DNA of 64,000 nt from Prosapia bicincta (taxonomy: Eukaryota > Arthropoda > Insecta > Hemiptera > Cercopidae): NCBI GenBank assembly GCA_036971475.1, contig JBAIZL010000006.1:14788705-14852704 (forward strand), given 5' to 3'. The position numbers were made by a program, and so were the translations under genes. The notes under the pieces are model-generated. The model made no database searches and had not been told where the DNA came from. It saw only the letters and a program-made list of their open reading frames with translations. This document shows positions 8,350 through 22,300 of the stretch, one piece after another. How positions within the stretch are numbered: position 1 is the stretch's first letter; each line of letters starts with the position of its first letter.

Positions 8350-9480
8350 AATATATGCGTAATGTTTCTGACTTTGTTTTATCTCTCTTTTTAATGAGGT
8401 TTATGGGATCTCTTTCCACCATCTAACATCGAGCTGGACACCACAATATACGCTGGAGTGTCGGTCTTTTGTAATAAATCACGAGTAATCGCAAGGTTTC
8501 TCTTTCCATGTAGTTTTTATTTCGCTCTTCACGGGAAACTTCTGTTTCATGTCTTATCTTCGTAGTTTCAATAGAAAGATCTCAACTGATTGGTACATGG
8601 ATAGTGGTGAACACTCGCAGTATAGGTACTCACTGAATGTGCATTTGAAACACGTATCTCGCGAGGGAATCAACGAGCTCGTTCACGATGTTTGGATCGA
8701 TTGTAAGAAGAAAATCCCTGAAAAAACTGTACTCCTATAGTGCAAGCATTTTTTGTAACGGTATATACTCGTATTTGTCTTCTGCTTTAAGGGAATCGTA
8801 CGCAACACTGGTTTTCAGAACGTTCTTCGACCTCTTGGACGACATCAGCTCGTCCTTGGACGACGTTGTTTTTACTTTCGCTGTGGTCTCCATCTCAATA
8901 TCAGTTTTAGCTGGCGTTTTATCGCTCATTCGTCGTACATGACCGTACAATACCTGTATAGTTTTTATCTTCTCCATTATTGTGGGTGGGGGAGGAATCA
9001 TATATTTCCCCTAATCTCTCATATGGTACTGTTTCAAGCCTTAACTCGCTTGCAGATATGCGCTAAAAGTCCATCCTCATTGTATTTAGTATGTTTTCGT
9101 AGCAATCGTACAATGTTAGTAGCTTTTGTTTCACAGAAAATTGGGTTTTATTGTTACCTAGTATTGTTTATATATATATATATATATATTTCATCTATAG
9201 GCAGTAGAGCTATTACATCTGTCGCTTTGTCTCCGTCCCCTATTTTCGATATCTTCTGTCATGCGTTAATCCCTCTTCTACTTTTCTTGCAGTCATTGCT
9301 TCGTCGAGGCTATTACGCCAAAGTTTCCTTCGTCGTTAATTTGTTATTTTTAGCTCTGATAACATCCCATAACTCTGAAGCATTTTCTAAAGTTCTGAAA
9401 TACTGTTCATTTAGGATTTATCATTATTTAATACAAACCGTTATTAGTAAAATGTTTTCTATCGGTTTTAGGTGAGACAT
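8350..9480 (-). pseudogene. Possible decayed coding region, unrecognised
   Basis: The minus strand holds several open stretches separated by stops: an 88-codon frame at 8735-9001 rich in Lys, Ser and Thr, a further open stretch below 8732 (EYSFFRDFLLTIDPNIVNEL), and one near 9400 (EQYFRTLENASELWDVIRA). They read more like protein than the hydrophobic plus-strand shadows, and the segment is GC-richer than its surroundings. No family is recognised. It could be a dead transposon or host pseudogene, or chance. Confidence 0.25.
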
Positions 9481-12400
9481 TGTGTGAGGCCACCCTCTAG
9501 TATCTAATCATTCACGTCGCTCTCCTAATCCTTGACGGATAGTAGAGATTCTAGTGTGTGTTAATAATGAATCTATAGAGTGCTTCTGAATCTACTTGAA
9601 ATAATTACATCCATTTATAGATTTATACCATGCATGTATGTGTTTTTATCTGTGATGAGCAGTTAGACTCCGGAGTGCATACGTTCATAAATAACATCTG
9701 TGACGATTCTCCACAACCAGTATCCATTTGTTTTACTATATAAGATCGGGCAATGGAACTTATCCCGGTTGAAGCTTCACATGACCGTCATTGCTCGTAC
9801 GATAAGTTTTCCTTCACTCTGACAATGAGATCATTAAGAGAGACTAATTTATGGCATAGATATACGGTACCTTCACTTCAGTACGCGACCCTGCAAGAGA
9901 GATTCCATGACCCCTCTAATTCCTTTACCATGTTGTTTAAGTCGTTACCCTAGTAATAAATCCACAAACCTTTTCTGAGCATTCCAAGCCATAACAACTT
10001 GAGAAACTCTAGAATAATTTTTATTACAAATAAATAAACCTCTCAAACCAGAAACACATTTATTCATGTCGTGTTGTACGATTCGATTCCAAAGCATTCA
10101 TCAAGAGGAATCTACTATAAGATTAACTAGCGATGATTTTTTTAAAGTATATTTTCAAATACACTTGGTCCTGAATTTGTATGAAATTATTTCCTATAAC
10201 GTAAATGGAATTACGTTTGGTGTAATAGGTGAAAGTAAATAAAAATGTGTTGTCTGTAATATTAAACGTTTACTTTCGCACTTGACTGTACTTTATTCGT
10301 GGGAGAGCCTGTACTGGAGTGTATTGTTACGCGGATGCCAGTGTGCGTGCGTTAGCGTAAAGTATTTTTACCCATCTCTGCTTGTTCAAGATGCAATTTG
10401 TTTCAACCATACCAAGGTCTTTGGTTAAAGATAGGATAACATTGGTTAGTAACCGATGGAATGTACCTACAAATCTCATTAATACTCTTGCTTTATTCTA
10501 CGTAAATGGGATATGTTATATCTTAGCAACTGTTTCGGCGTCCTGGAATCGTCTTCATAAAAAGTTTAAAGATAATATTGTTTTTATTTTCACTCAAAAA
10601 AGGTAACTTAGAGGTTATAATAACAAGGTGAAGCCAAGAACAGTTGAAGCGCCACCTGTGTTGTTTTTGTGTTTGCTGGATGTACGCTAGAACATGTATA
10701 TGTCTACATGGAGATTGTTTGATTGTAGATATTATTCATTCATATTTTAATATTCTCAAGAAAATTTGATTTTTTGTGAGGAGAATTTCGAAAAGTATAA
10801 GGTTTTAACTTTTAACCGTTTTGACCGGTGACACAATCAGTATTTTATACAGACAATTCGCCATTTTCGTTCGACAAGCAAATATAAAAAAGAAATTATT
10901 CTTGCCAGCCCTTGAATTTTCCGTTGCTGCAAACTTTAAAAATACTTGAGTCGTAAAAAGGCTTTAGTCTGCAATAACCTTGAAGTGAGGGACAGTGGTG
11001 TCCGTCTAACTTATACTGCTGTGTCCTCTAAACATCTAAATTATGTATTTATTCTCAATTTATTGGTACATTTTGGGGGTTAGTTTTGTCTGTTAAGCTA
11101 AACAATGTGTCTTTTGTTTGAGTGTATGTTTAATATAATTTTATAAATTTGAGACGGCTCGGAAATTATAATTTTTTGCTCATTTTACTTTTGTTTTTAA
11201 TGTATGCTTTTATTTTGGAGAATATATAATTATTTTAAGGGCTTGTGTGATTAGTTTTGAGTTATAAATATTTGTTTCAATAAATGTATTTATATAAAGT
11301 TTTAATGTTGAAAATTCGCTAATCTTCAATTTGATATAGGTTTGAATCTTTAATCTGAATGACTACAGGTTTGAAATTCAGTACGTTGGCACTAAACCAA
11401 CTATCATATAGCTATAAATCTGTTATATAAAGGTGTGTATGAAATTAAACAACAGACGAATAGAATGAGAAATTATAGACTACCATCAGCTTCATAAATT
11501 AGAAACGAAGAGGAAGCTAATAAATAGTAACAAACAAAAATAACGGTCCAACACCTACTGTATAGAGAGGAAAGTGAAAAATTGCAAGGAAACTCACTTT
11601 CCCTTTTGCCACTAATATTGTGATTCTGTCATATATTTATTTATTTATACATAATATATTTATATTAATGTGTTGTCCTAGGTAGTAGTTGACTTGAAAA
11701 TATTTTTTTCTACGTTAGTTGTTTTACAAATAATTCAGAAAAAACTGCATTGTCTAGGGAACAGAGTTAAACTGTATACTCCTAAACACAAAACCAAAAT
11801 CATGTATAGACAGTTCTAAATTATTTAATGTATTTTTATTGAGATATTTCATTTTATTTGGTTATAATACAATGAATTTAGTTATTTATTTAAAATTATT
11901 ATTAAAGTGTTTTAGTATATTACCATGTATATAATACACCTTATATTTGCAATACTCCTATATTTGGAATACAAATGTTTTGTAAAATTAAAAATGATGA
12001 AATTAAGTTCTAAAGTCTTAAGCCTCTAAGGAAGCCACTAGTCTATTTTGTGTCCCTCGAAATGGATTTAGCGGGAGCCATTGATATTCAATAAGGCTTT
12101 ACACATTTGGCTTGAATGGGCAGCAGAGGGCGGCTTTTATGTTGGTTCGATCGTCTTTTATGTTCAATCATTATTTGTGGATTTTATATTCTCATTTTAT
12201 ATGATGTCCAAAATCTATACTTTAAAGCTTGGGTGCGTCCTTAAGACGACAAACTTATAAAACTGCTAATTTTGAGATTGAATTAAGTTCCAACTAAGTA
12301 TACATTCAACAAATAATTCTTCAAAGTAGAATCAATTTTCCACTCTTATAAACGCATCGTAATGTTACTTTTTCAATTCCTTCTGTTAGTTCACACTCTA

Positions 12401-14030
12401 TTTAGTCTATACCTTTTGTTCAAATTTTCAGTCGGAAATTTGTTTTATGTATCCACTCAAGAGGTAGTGGATGAAACTTGATTTTAATACATTTTTTTCA
12501 TATAATAATTCATGAATTCATTTCTTAAATGTTTTAGTTTTATATGTTAAAAACACTTTCATAAAAAGGGGCAAGGTAAGCAATACAGTTGTATACCAAA
12601 TAACTGGTAACTGATTTTATAAAGCAGCTGATTCAATGTTACAGGTTATGTGATAGTACAGAGGTTTAATGCAAAGGTGATGTTACTTTATTTATAATAA
12701 CTGTAATTATTTTATACAAAAATACTATAATACAATTAGTAATGATTAAAAATAGGAATTGACTTTAAAACATTTTTGTTTATACTATTTTTTAAGTTTT
12801 AAAAATAGAACTATTTACTTTAGCCGGCTCGCCTGTCCACATTAAGTTTTACACGGAGAAAAATCTTAAGCCTTATTGAACACGCATTTTCTCACTCATT
12901 GGTTTTTTATATTGTATTCAAAACCAGGCAATAACATACAATTTCAGAATTCTGCTGGTTTTTTGTTAAAAGTCGTGTTGTGTTATTTTATTTATTGTAC
13001 GTTTTCAAGTTATTGTCTTATTATTAATTATTTTTATCAGTCGATAAATATAATAATTTATTTATATTGATTGCGTTTTATTTTATTTTTGTTTATTGAT
13101 TCACGGTAAAATATAAAAAACCATATTCTTTTATATATTTCGTAAAAACCGAAGATAGCCCTAATAGGTTTCATTAAAATTACAAGAAGAAAAAGAACAA
13201 CTTGTCTGCAATTGTAAAATAAAACGTATTTTGAATTATTAGCTGTATATATTTACAAATAAACTTTTTCCATTTTCAAAAACATGTTATATAACCAGAA
13301 TGTTTACGTAATCTCATTAAACTAAATGGTAGACGTCACTAATTATACTCGTATAATTATTGTGAAAGAGGAGTAACGAATCTAAAACCTTTAAGCTAAT
13401 TAGACAGTCCTTTGTTCCGCAAGAGTTCAGCCAGAGGGGAGGCGAAAGGAGATTTCGTTAGACAATTTATTTTAATTAAAATTAATCTTACCCTTAATAA
13501 AAAATTGAAATATATTTCGACATATTTTGAAATGAAATATGTTTTTTCAACATGAAATATTGAAAAAGATTTCGCAATGTTATAAATAAGCTTTTAATCG
13601 TTTAAACAGAGATTGAGGTACTGTGACTCCAAGGCTTTGTAGAATATTAATGAATGCTTATTTACGTACTGAGAATGTTTCTACAAATAATTTTGGAAAG
13701 GACAAGATGAAAGGGTTAGTGACTACCAGCATTTGTTCTCTGCAAAAGGTTATTCCTCTGAACACGAACAGAATATACATTCCAGTAACAGAGTAAGCAA
13801 AGTTGTTTCTTTTTGTTGTGAATATCTACGATCTCTCTTCATTCTTTATTAAATTAGCAGGTGTTCTTACCTCTTACAAGATAATTTAGTCAACTATATC
13901 TTCTTTTACAAATGGATCGGTGAAGTGTAAAATAGATGGTAGTTAACATATAATTAGTATTTTGTACGTAGTAATAGTACTGCAGGTAATGTCCCTGCCT
14001 AGAAACAAGTACGATAAAACTTTTTTAATG
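9481..14030. other. AT-rich intergenic DNA
   Basis: No gene or RNA gene supported. Short frames at 9753-9953, 10382-10606 and 12876-13070 have no domains and look random. A stretch at 10070-10110 (GATTCCAAAGCATTCATCA) resembles 60355-60385 and may be a retroelement 3' end. Confidence 0.5.
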
Positions 14031-14039
14031 TCAATTTCT

Positions 14040-14350
14040 TCCTGAATAAGTACAGAAAACTTTTATTTGCGTTTTTATTTATTTTATAATTATAATTAAT
14101 ATAAATATCTATATGAATACGTATGTCAGAATAAAAATGTTAAGGGGTAAGATAAAAAGCTAATATCCTTGCAACTTTCCACTTTCCTTTCTATGTATGG
14201 TGTTGCACTATTAATTTTATTTATATGTTTTCTTTTATTTTATCATTTGCATTGTGTTGTAATTTCCTTACGCTTTCTTTTCCCATTGTAAGTTTGTGAA
14301 GTAAAGTTCGATGTCATCAATCTAGTTTGTTTGATAATTTTTTTTCATTC
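14040..14350 (+). repeat. Interspersed repeat family A, 5' half, split by element 2
   Basis: Matches the full family A copies at 31395-32060 and 62735-63390 (TCAGAATAAAAATG, CTTTCTATGTATGG, GTGAAGTAAAGTTCGAT). The continuation of this copy (CATTATTTATTTTGTATGGTAACCAT and onward) is found at 24087-24220, on the other side of element 2. Confidence 0.8.
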
Positions 14351-14356
14351 GTTATG
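14351..14356. repeat. Target site duplication GTTATG, left
   Basis: The six bases immediately before the AG start of element 2, identical to 24081-24086. A 6-bp duplication is the hallmark of Polinton integrases. Confidence 0.9.
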
Positions 14357-17300
14357 AGTAGGACTACCCTTACCTGAGCACAGCCACCCCTAACTCGGCC
14401 GCTACGTAACCTAGGACTATAGGGGTAGTTTTGGATGATGCAGGAGGTCATCGCGCACCTGATCCCTGCCTTAGGGGTGGTTTCGACCGCGTCTTAAGGG
14501 GTAGGGGGTAGTTTTTCGAAAAAATTTATTTCCAACACACTGACCTAGGCCAGCCAAACTGGATCTAACCTAACCTAACCTACGTGTAGGGGGTGACCTC
14601 GGCTACGTTCAGGACCATCTCTGGGGGTAGCTCCGGGGGTGGAATAAGGGTTGGGGGGTAGTTTTCGAAAAAATTTTGGAAAAACGTTTCTTGACCGATA
14701 GGGTGAGTTTAGAGTGTATTATCGCTACTGTAGGGGTAGTTTCACCTAGGGGTAGTTTTTGAATAAAATACGAAAATGCCGAAAATCGAACGGTTTGATC
14801 GAATGGCTGTATGGGATATGTCTAGAGTCCAATAAGGAACGCTGCGGGGGTGGATTCACCGAGGGGTAGTCATTAAATAATAAGAAATCGCCAAAAATAA
14901 TCGGGGTCCTAGGTAAAAGCCACTCCCGAACCGGCGCTTGAGGTAACACCGCCTAGGAGCGGGTAAAGCTAACACGGAGCACGGTCTCGGTTAAAGCCAA
15001 TCCGAGCCCAGCCACCCAGCAGCTAGGCCTTAGGTAAAGCTAACACGGGCTAGCCCTCGGGTAAAGCCATCACGAGGCCGACCCTTAGGTAAAGTAACCC
15101 TGGAATAGCCTGGGTGGTGGGGGTAACTTTGGAAAGATTTAATGGTTATCTGATGACGTATCAGCGCCCGAGCGAGTCTAGGCAAGTAGTAGGCTCACCC
15201 TAACTATAGTGGTCTACCCCAAATGAATCGGGTGATGAGGGGCCCAGGGGTAAACGATTGCCAAACTCATAATTTGTCTATCCTACTAAATTAATAAACA
15301 ATACACTCAGCCTTTAAGTAAAGCTACACAAGAGCAGGGCTAGGATGGTTGCTATACCAACTACCAAGAGAAATACCTCCACCAAGTCATAGGTAAAGCT
15401 ATCTGTGGAGCAAGGCCTCAGGAAAAGCCATCCCTTAGGCCAAACCATAGGTAAAGCCATCCAGGTGTCGGACCTTCGGTAAAGTCACACCAGGAGTCGT
15501 GCTAGAGGTAAAGCCCCCAGGAGCTAGGCCTTAGGTATAGCCAACCCGAAGCCTGCCCTTAAGTAAAGCCATCCAGGTGTCAGACCATAGGTAAAGTAAC
15601 CGAGGAGTCGGGCCTGAGGTAGAGCCGGCCAGACCCTAGGTAAAGCTACCATTGAGGCAGACCATCGGTAAAGCTACCACGGAGTCGGGGCCTAGGTAAA
15701 GCTACCATGGAGTTAGACCATAGGTAAAGCAAACACGGAGCAAGGACTCAGGTAAAAGCCATCTCGAAGCCAGCCGATAGGTAAAGTAACCCTGGATTCA
15801 GGCATCAAGTGGGGGTGGTTATCAAATAATATATGAAATTACCAAAAAATGATCGGTTAGATCAAACGACCAACGACCTACATAGAGTTCAAATAGTCAA
15901 CAAGTTGAATCGACCAAAAACAACGCAGGGGCCCGGTAGGCCTACGTAAACGGTCAACGTAAGACGAGAAGGCCTATATAACATGTTAAACCAATATATA
16001 TGACAGCCCACATAATGTGTTAAACAAATATGCAGGCCTACATACATACTATGCTAGGCCGACATACTATGTCGGTAAATCACCGGCCAAATCCTATATG
16101 AACTGAGATAGTTTCACCTCATATATCAGGCAGAACCACGGGCAGGCAACCGTATAATATGGGAGTACTATAAGGTATAGCTAAACCAATATATACGATA
16201 GCCCACATAATGTGTTAAACAAATACGCAAGCTTGCATACATACTATGCTAGGCCTACATACATGAATCCCTAAATGCGCCTACTATGTTGGTAAATCAC
16301 TGGCCACAGCCTATATGAACAGAGATAGTTTCACCTCATATATCAGGTAGAACCTGGCAATCGTATAATATGGGAAGTACTATAAGGTACATCTACCAAT
16401 GCATAACCTATCAAGCCCATGACGGTCAACAAATATTACAATATAATTAAAAAAAGTTACGCAACCTATATATACATACAGTGCTAAGCCAACATTCAGG
16501 CATATATACTTTGTTAAACCAGCATGCAATATAATCTACATAGCCATATATACGCTGTTAAACCAATATGCAGGTTAACCTATATACATCCCGTTACCCG
16601 CATAGGCCTATATAATATGTTCAACCTGTATAAGTGATTGCCCTTATAGTGTGTTCAATAAATATGCGTGTAAACCAAATAAATACTCTGGTAAGCTAAC
16701 ATGCATGCTATCATAGATAGGCGTATATACTATGTTAGGCCTACATATCGCGTTAAACAAACATGTGTAAGCCACCATACATATTATGCTAAGCCGACAA
16801 GGGCCTACAAATTGTAACACATTATATCCACTGCATAGGTTAGCTAAACGGCTATCACACACTATCCTACAGGTACCACATAATATCTGATCAATAACAC
16901 ATAGTATCCAATGCATAGCCTGACGAAGGTTTAATATATAGTATCCAGAGGCCCCGCTAACGATTAACACGTTTTATCCATAAGGCCTACTATGTCGGTA
17001 AACCACAGGCCCAAGCTTATATGATCAGAGTCCGACACACATTTTCACCCGTCTATCAGGTAGAACCTCAGGCAGGGGGCTGTATAATACGGGAAGTACT
17101 ATATCGTATAGCTAGCAATGCATAACCTATCACGCCCATGACGGTCAGCAAATACTACAATATAATCAAAAAAAAAAAAAAAAAAAAGTCGCGCAACCTA
17201 TATACATACAGTGCTAACCAATATAGGCATATATACTATGTTAAACCAGCATGCAATATACTCTAAATAGCCATATATACGCTGTTAAACAAATATGCGT

Positions 17301-18345
17301 GTAAACCTACATAAATACTATGGTAAGCCAACATGCATGCTATCATACTATGTTAAGCCCAAATACATAATAGAATACATAATGTGTTAAACATATATGT
17401 GTGTAAGCCAGCATAGACATTATGCTAAGAAGACATGGACCTACAAAGTATAACACATTATATTCGGTGCATAGTTTAGCTAATGGATATCACACACTAA
17501 CCTACAATCTGCCCACAAATTACCACATAATACCTGATACATACCCCGGATAATCATTAACGCATAGCGGCCGATGCAAGTCATGACTAGGGCTAACACA
17601 ACATATTCAAACCATAGCCTGACTACGGCTAACACATAGTATCCGATGAGAAGTATGAATACAAAGTAACACATAATATCCGTTGCATAGCTCGGCTAAA
17701 GTTCGTCATATAGCCCCCTGAGTATAGCTTGACAAACACACAGCATTTCATGAGCGGCGTGATATAAGGTAACACATAGTATCCGATACACAACCTAGGA
17801 TCGAATATGACGTCATTCAGGTGGAGAACAAGATGGTGGCAATGTTGATACCGACTTCAAATAGGGGTTATGGCCTGTGTAGGCTAGATCAAATAGCCAA
17901 CGTTTCAACTAAACTACTGTTATACGCGTAGTTTAACCAACCAACATACGTGAAGTTCAAACGAACAGCATTGACACCAAGTCCAAATAGGCTATGGCGG
18001 CTATGCCCAGATCAGCGTTTCAGCTAATCAAAATGAAAAACTTACGCTAATCAACCAACATCCACACCGAAGTCAACTGGGTTATGGTTAGTGAAGGCAC
18101 CGGCAAAAGCTTTAAGCCCTAGACATAATTATAGCTATCAACGCGTACCAAAATAGCTATGCAGAAACCGTCAAGGCCATTACACATATTGTACACGTAT
18201 GTTCTCCATCAAACCGAGACTTTAGACACCATCTCTGTAAAACAGTTAACAAATTATACTCTACCACAATAGGTATGTCAAAACTGTTACCGGATCATAA
18301 TCTAAGACAGTGGTTACGTAACGCCCTTTATCAATTTAAGACCTT
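14357..18345 (+). repeat. Left arm of element 2 (long inverted repeat)
   Basis: From the outside: G-run tracts (14411-14760) with a TTAGG run (14564-14582), a gatcg-type module (14760-14900), GGTAAAGC arrays (14905-15110 and 15310-15800), a conserved AATTTGTCTATCCTACTAAA stretch (15270), TATGTTAAACC-type arrays (15980-17700), then non-repetitive sequence to the inner edge. The A20 tract at 17168-17187 has the same length as the T20 tract in the other arm, suggesting recent formation or homogenisation. Confidence 0.92.
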
Positions 18346-18347
18346 TT

Positions 18348-18534
18348 AACCCTCCCCCAAGGCTACGATCAAGGTCACATCGACCGCCTGCATCATCCAA
18401 AACCACCCCTAACTTCTACAACCACAGGTCAGTGATGCCCGTGATGGAGATACGACCAACCTTTGAAAGTTAGGGGTGGTTTTGGATGATGCAGGCGGTC
18501 GATGTGACCTTGATCGTAGCCTTGGGGGAGGGTT
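18348..18534. repeat. Perfect 67-bp inverted repeat, 53-bp spacer
   Basis: Arms 18348-18414 and 18468-18534 are exact reverse complements. Each carries the outer-terminus signature CCTGCATCATCCAAAACCACCCC. The left copy is oriented like a right end and the right copy like a left end, so this looks like two element termini meeting. Confidence 0.9.
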
Positions 18535-18725
18535 TAACCACGTCTAGAGGGGTAGTTTTTTGGAAACATTATTTTCAACCCACTAACCTAAGCTAGCCAG
18601 AGTGCTTCTAACCTAACCTACTGTTGGGTGTTCAACCACGTCTAGAGGGGTAGTTTTTAGAAAAAATTATTTTCAACCCACTAACCTAAGCTAGCCAGAG
18701 TGCTTCTAACCTACTGTTAGGTGTG
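18534..18725 (+). repeat. Two tandem copies of a terminus-like segment, period about 98 bp
   Basis: Each copy runs from AACCACGTCTAGAGGGGTAG through CCCACTAACCTAAGCTAGCC to CTAACCTACTGTT. It matches the left terminus of element 2 at 14490-14590. Confidence 0.85.
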
Positions 18726-18819
18726 CGATAAAGATGAGGATCATCACGCCATCTGCCATGTACAGAGATATTGTGATGGTTTAGTTAGTGACCCTCATTT
18801 GGCCTGTGTGATAGGCTAC

Positions 18820-19366
18820 TCAATCGTAGCGCTATTTACTTAGCTAGTGTGACGAGTTATGTGTTGGTAGCTGTGATAAGTAATGTATTGGTAGCCGTCC
18901 ACACCTTGCTGTTGTCGTAGTTCATGAGGTGGTAGGTTTTCCTTACGGAGCTATTGTCTTAGCACTGATATAGGTCTTACGTAGGTATTACCTTGGTCAC
19001 GGATCGATAACTGTTTTTACGTAGCTATTGTGGTGTTGGTAGCTGTCTTTACGTGGCTAGTGTAATGGTTCATTATTTAATAGCAATCATTACTGAGTTA
19101 GGTTATGCATCTTTAGCTGTCTTTACATAGCTATTATGATAGGGTATGTATTGGTTGTTATCTTTTCGTAGCTATTTTAAAGGGGTAGGCATTGTTAGCT
19201 GCCTTTACGCAGTTATTGTGTGACAGGTTATGCATAGCTGTTTTTACATAAGTCTTGTGATAGGTTATACAATATTAGCCGTCTGTACGTAGCTATTATG
19301 GTAGGGTGAGCAGCGGTAGCTCTTTTTAACGTAACTATTGTGGCTGTCTTTACGAAGATATCGCTT
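18820..19366 (+). repeat. TAGCTGTCTTTACGTAGCTATTG minisatellite
   Basis: About ten degenerate units of 40-50 bp with the core GTTAGCTGTCTTTACGTAGC and TATTGTGATAGG. Only present in the loop, so it is unique among the termini in this window. Confidence 0.75.
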
Positions 19367-22300
19367 AAGGTCTTAAATTGATAAAGGGCGTTACGTAACC
19401 ACTGTCTTAGATTATGATCCGGTAACAGTTTTGACATACCTATTGTGGTAGAGTATAATTTGTTAGCTGTTTTACAGAGATGGTGTCTAAAGTCTCGGTT
19501 TGATGGAGAACATACGTGTACAATATGTGTAATGGCCTTGACGGTTTCTGCATAGCTATTTTGGTACGCGTTGATAGCTATAATTATGTCTAGGGCTTAA
19601 AGCTTTTGCCGGTGCCTTCACTAACCATAACCCAGTTGACTTCGGTGTGGATGTTGGTTGATTAGCGTAAGTTTTTCATTTTGATTAGCTGAAACGCTGA
19701 TCTGGGCATAGCCGCCATAGCCTATTTGGACTTGGTGTCAATGCTGTTCGTTTGAACTTCACGTATGTTGGTTGGTTAAACTACGCGTATAACAGTAGTT
19801 TAGTTGAAACGTTGGTTATTTGATCTAGCCTACACAGGCCATAGCCCCTTTTGAAGTCGGTATCAACATTGCCACCATCTTGTTCTCCACCTGAATGACG
19901 TCATATTCGATCCTAGGTTGTGTATCGGATACTATGTGTTACCTTATATCACGCCGCTCATGAAATGCTGTGTGTTTGTCAAGCTATACTCAGGGTGCTA
20001 TATGACGAACTTTAGCCGAGCTATGCAACGGATATTATGTGTTACTTTGTATTCATACTTCTCATCGGATACTATGTGTTAGCCGTAGTCAGGCTATGGT
20101 TTGAATATGTTGTGTCAGCCCTAGTCATGACTTGCATCGGCCGCTATGCGTTAATGATTATCCGGGGTATGTATCAGGTATTATGTGGTAATTTGTGGGC
20201 AGCTTGTAGGTTAGTGTGTGATATCCATTAGCTAAACTATGCACCGAATATAATGTGTTATACTTTGTAGGTCCATGTCTTCTTAGCATAATATCTATGC
20301 TGGCTTACACACATATATGTTTAACACATTATGTATTCTATTATGTATTTGGGCTTAACATAGTATGATAGCATGCATGTTGGCTTACCATAGTATTTAT
20401 GTAGGTTTACACGCATATTTGTTTAACAGCGTATATATGGCTATTTAGAGTATATTGCATGCTGGTTTAACATAGTATATATGCCTATATTGGTTAGCAC
20501 TGTATGTATATAGGTTGCGCGACTTTTTTTTTTTTTTTTTTTTGATTATATTGTAGTATTTGCTGACCGTCATGGGCGTGATAGGTTATGCATTGTTAGC
20601 TATACGATATAGTACTTCCCGTATTATACAGCCCCCTGCCTGAGGTTCTACCTGATAGACGGGTGAAAATGTGTGTCGGACTCTGATCATATAAGCTTGG
20701 GCCTGTGGTTTACCGACATAGTAGGCCTTATGGATACAACGTGTTAATCGTTAGCGGGGCCTCTGGATACTATATATTAAACCTTCGTCAGGCTATGCAT
20801 TGGATACTATGTGTTATTGATCAGGTATTATGTGGTACCTGTAGGATAGTGTGTGATAGCCGTTTAGCTAACCTATGCAGTGGATATAATGTGTTACAAT
20901 TTGTAGGCCCTTGTCGGCTTAGCATAATATGTATGGTGGCTTACACATGTTTGTTTAACGCGATATGTAGGCTTAACATAGTATATACGCCTATCTATGA
21001 TAGCATGCATGTTGGCTTACCAGAGTATTTATTTGGTTTACACGCATATTTATTGAACACACTATAAGGGCAATCACTTATACAGGCTTAACATATTATA
21101 TAGGCCTATGCGGGTAACGGGATGTATATAGGTTAACCTGCATATTGGTTTAACAGCGTATATATGGCTATGTAGATTATATTGCATGCTGGTATAACAT
21201 AGTATATATGCCTGAATGTTGGCTTAGCACTGTATGTATATAGGTTGCGTAACGTTTTTAAATTATATTGTAGTATTTGTTGACCGTCATGGGCGTGATA
21301 GGTTATGCCTTGGTAGATGTACCCTATAGTACTTCCCATATTATTCGATTGCCTGGTTCTACCTGATAGACAAGGTGAAAATAGCTCAGATCATATAGGC
21401 TTTGGCCAGTGGTTTACCGACATAGCGGGCACATTTAGGGATTCATGTAGGTCGGCTTAGCATAATATGTATGGTGGCTTACACATGTTTGTTTAACGCG
21501 ATATGTAGGCCTAACATAGTATATACGCCTATCTATGATAGCATGCGTGTTGGCTTACCAGAGTATTTATTTGGTTTACACGCATATTTATTTAACACAC
21601 TATATGGGGCAATCACGTATCCAGGCCTAACATAGTATATAAGCCTATGTAGGATAGCATCCATGTTGGTTAGCATTGTATTTATGTGAGTTTACATGCG
21701 TATCTGTTTAGCACAGTATGTAGGCTTAGCATATTATTTATGTGGGTTTACAAGCGTTTTTGTTTAACACACTATATAAGATATCATTCATCCAGGCTTA
21801 ACATATTATATATTCATATGTGGGTAACGGGACTATTGGCCTAATACAGGATGTATATGGGTTAACCTGCATATTGGTTTAACAACGTTATGGCTATTTA
21901 GAGTATATTGCATGCTGGTTTAACAAAGTATATATGCCTGAATGTTGGCTTAGCACTGTATGTATATATAGGTTGCGTAACTTTTTTTAATTATATTGTA
22001 ATATTTGTTGACCGTCATGGGCTTGATAGGTTATGCATTGGTAGATGTACCTTATAGTACTTCCCATATTATACGATTGCCAGGTTCTACCTGATATATG
22101 AGGTGAAACTATCTCTGTTCATATAGGCTGTGGCCAGTGATTTACCAACATAGTAGGCGCATTTAGGGATTCATGTATGTAGGCCTAGCATAGTATGTAT
22201 GCAAGCTTGCGTATTTGTTTAACACATTATGTGGGCTATCGTATATATTGGTTTAGCTATACCTTATATTACTCCCATATTATACGGTTGCCTGCCCGTG

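Larger units (their letters stand above)
18346..19366. other. Loop of the element 2 palindrome
   Basis: Contains a perfect 67-bp inverted repeat (18348-18414 and 18468-18534), terminus-like sequence in tandem (18534-18725) and an array of TTAGCTGTCTTTACGTAGCT repeats (18820-19366). No open frame of note. Confidence 0.85.

Noticed and set aside
8939..9475. 178-codon plus-strand frame with hydrophobic stretches
   Set aside because: Hydrophobic character comes from T-rich sequence; it includes a (TA)n-encoded Ile-Tyr run, and the opposite strand looks more protein-like.
17480..21067. Open frames of 64-120 codons in the arms of element 2 (17480-17674, 16644-16970, 20037-20231, 20705-21067)
   Set aside because: They occur as mirror-image pairs, are built from subterminal repeats, and show no domain; not genes.
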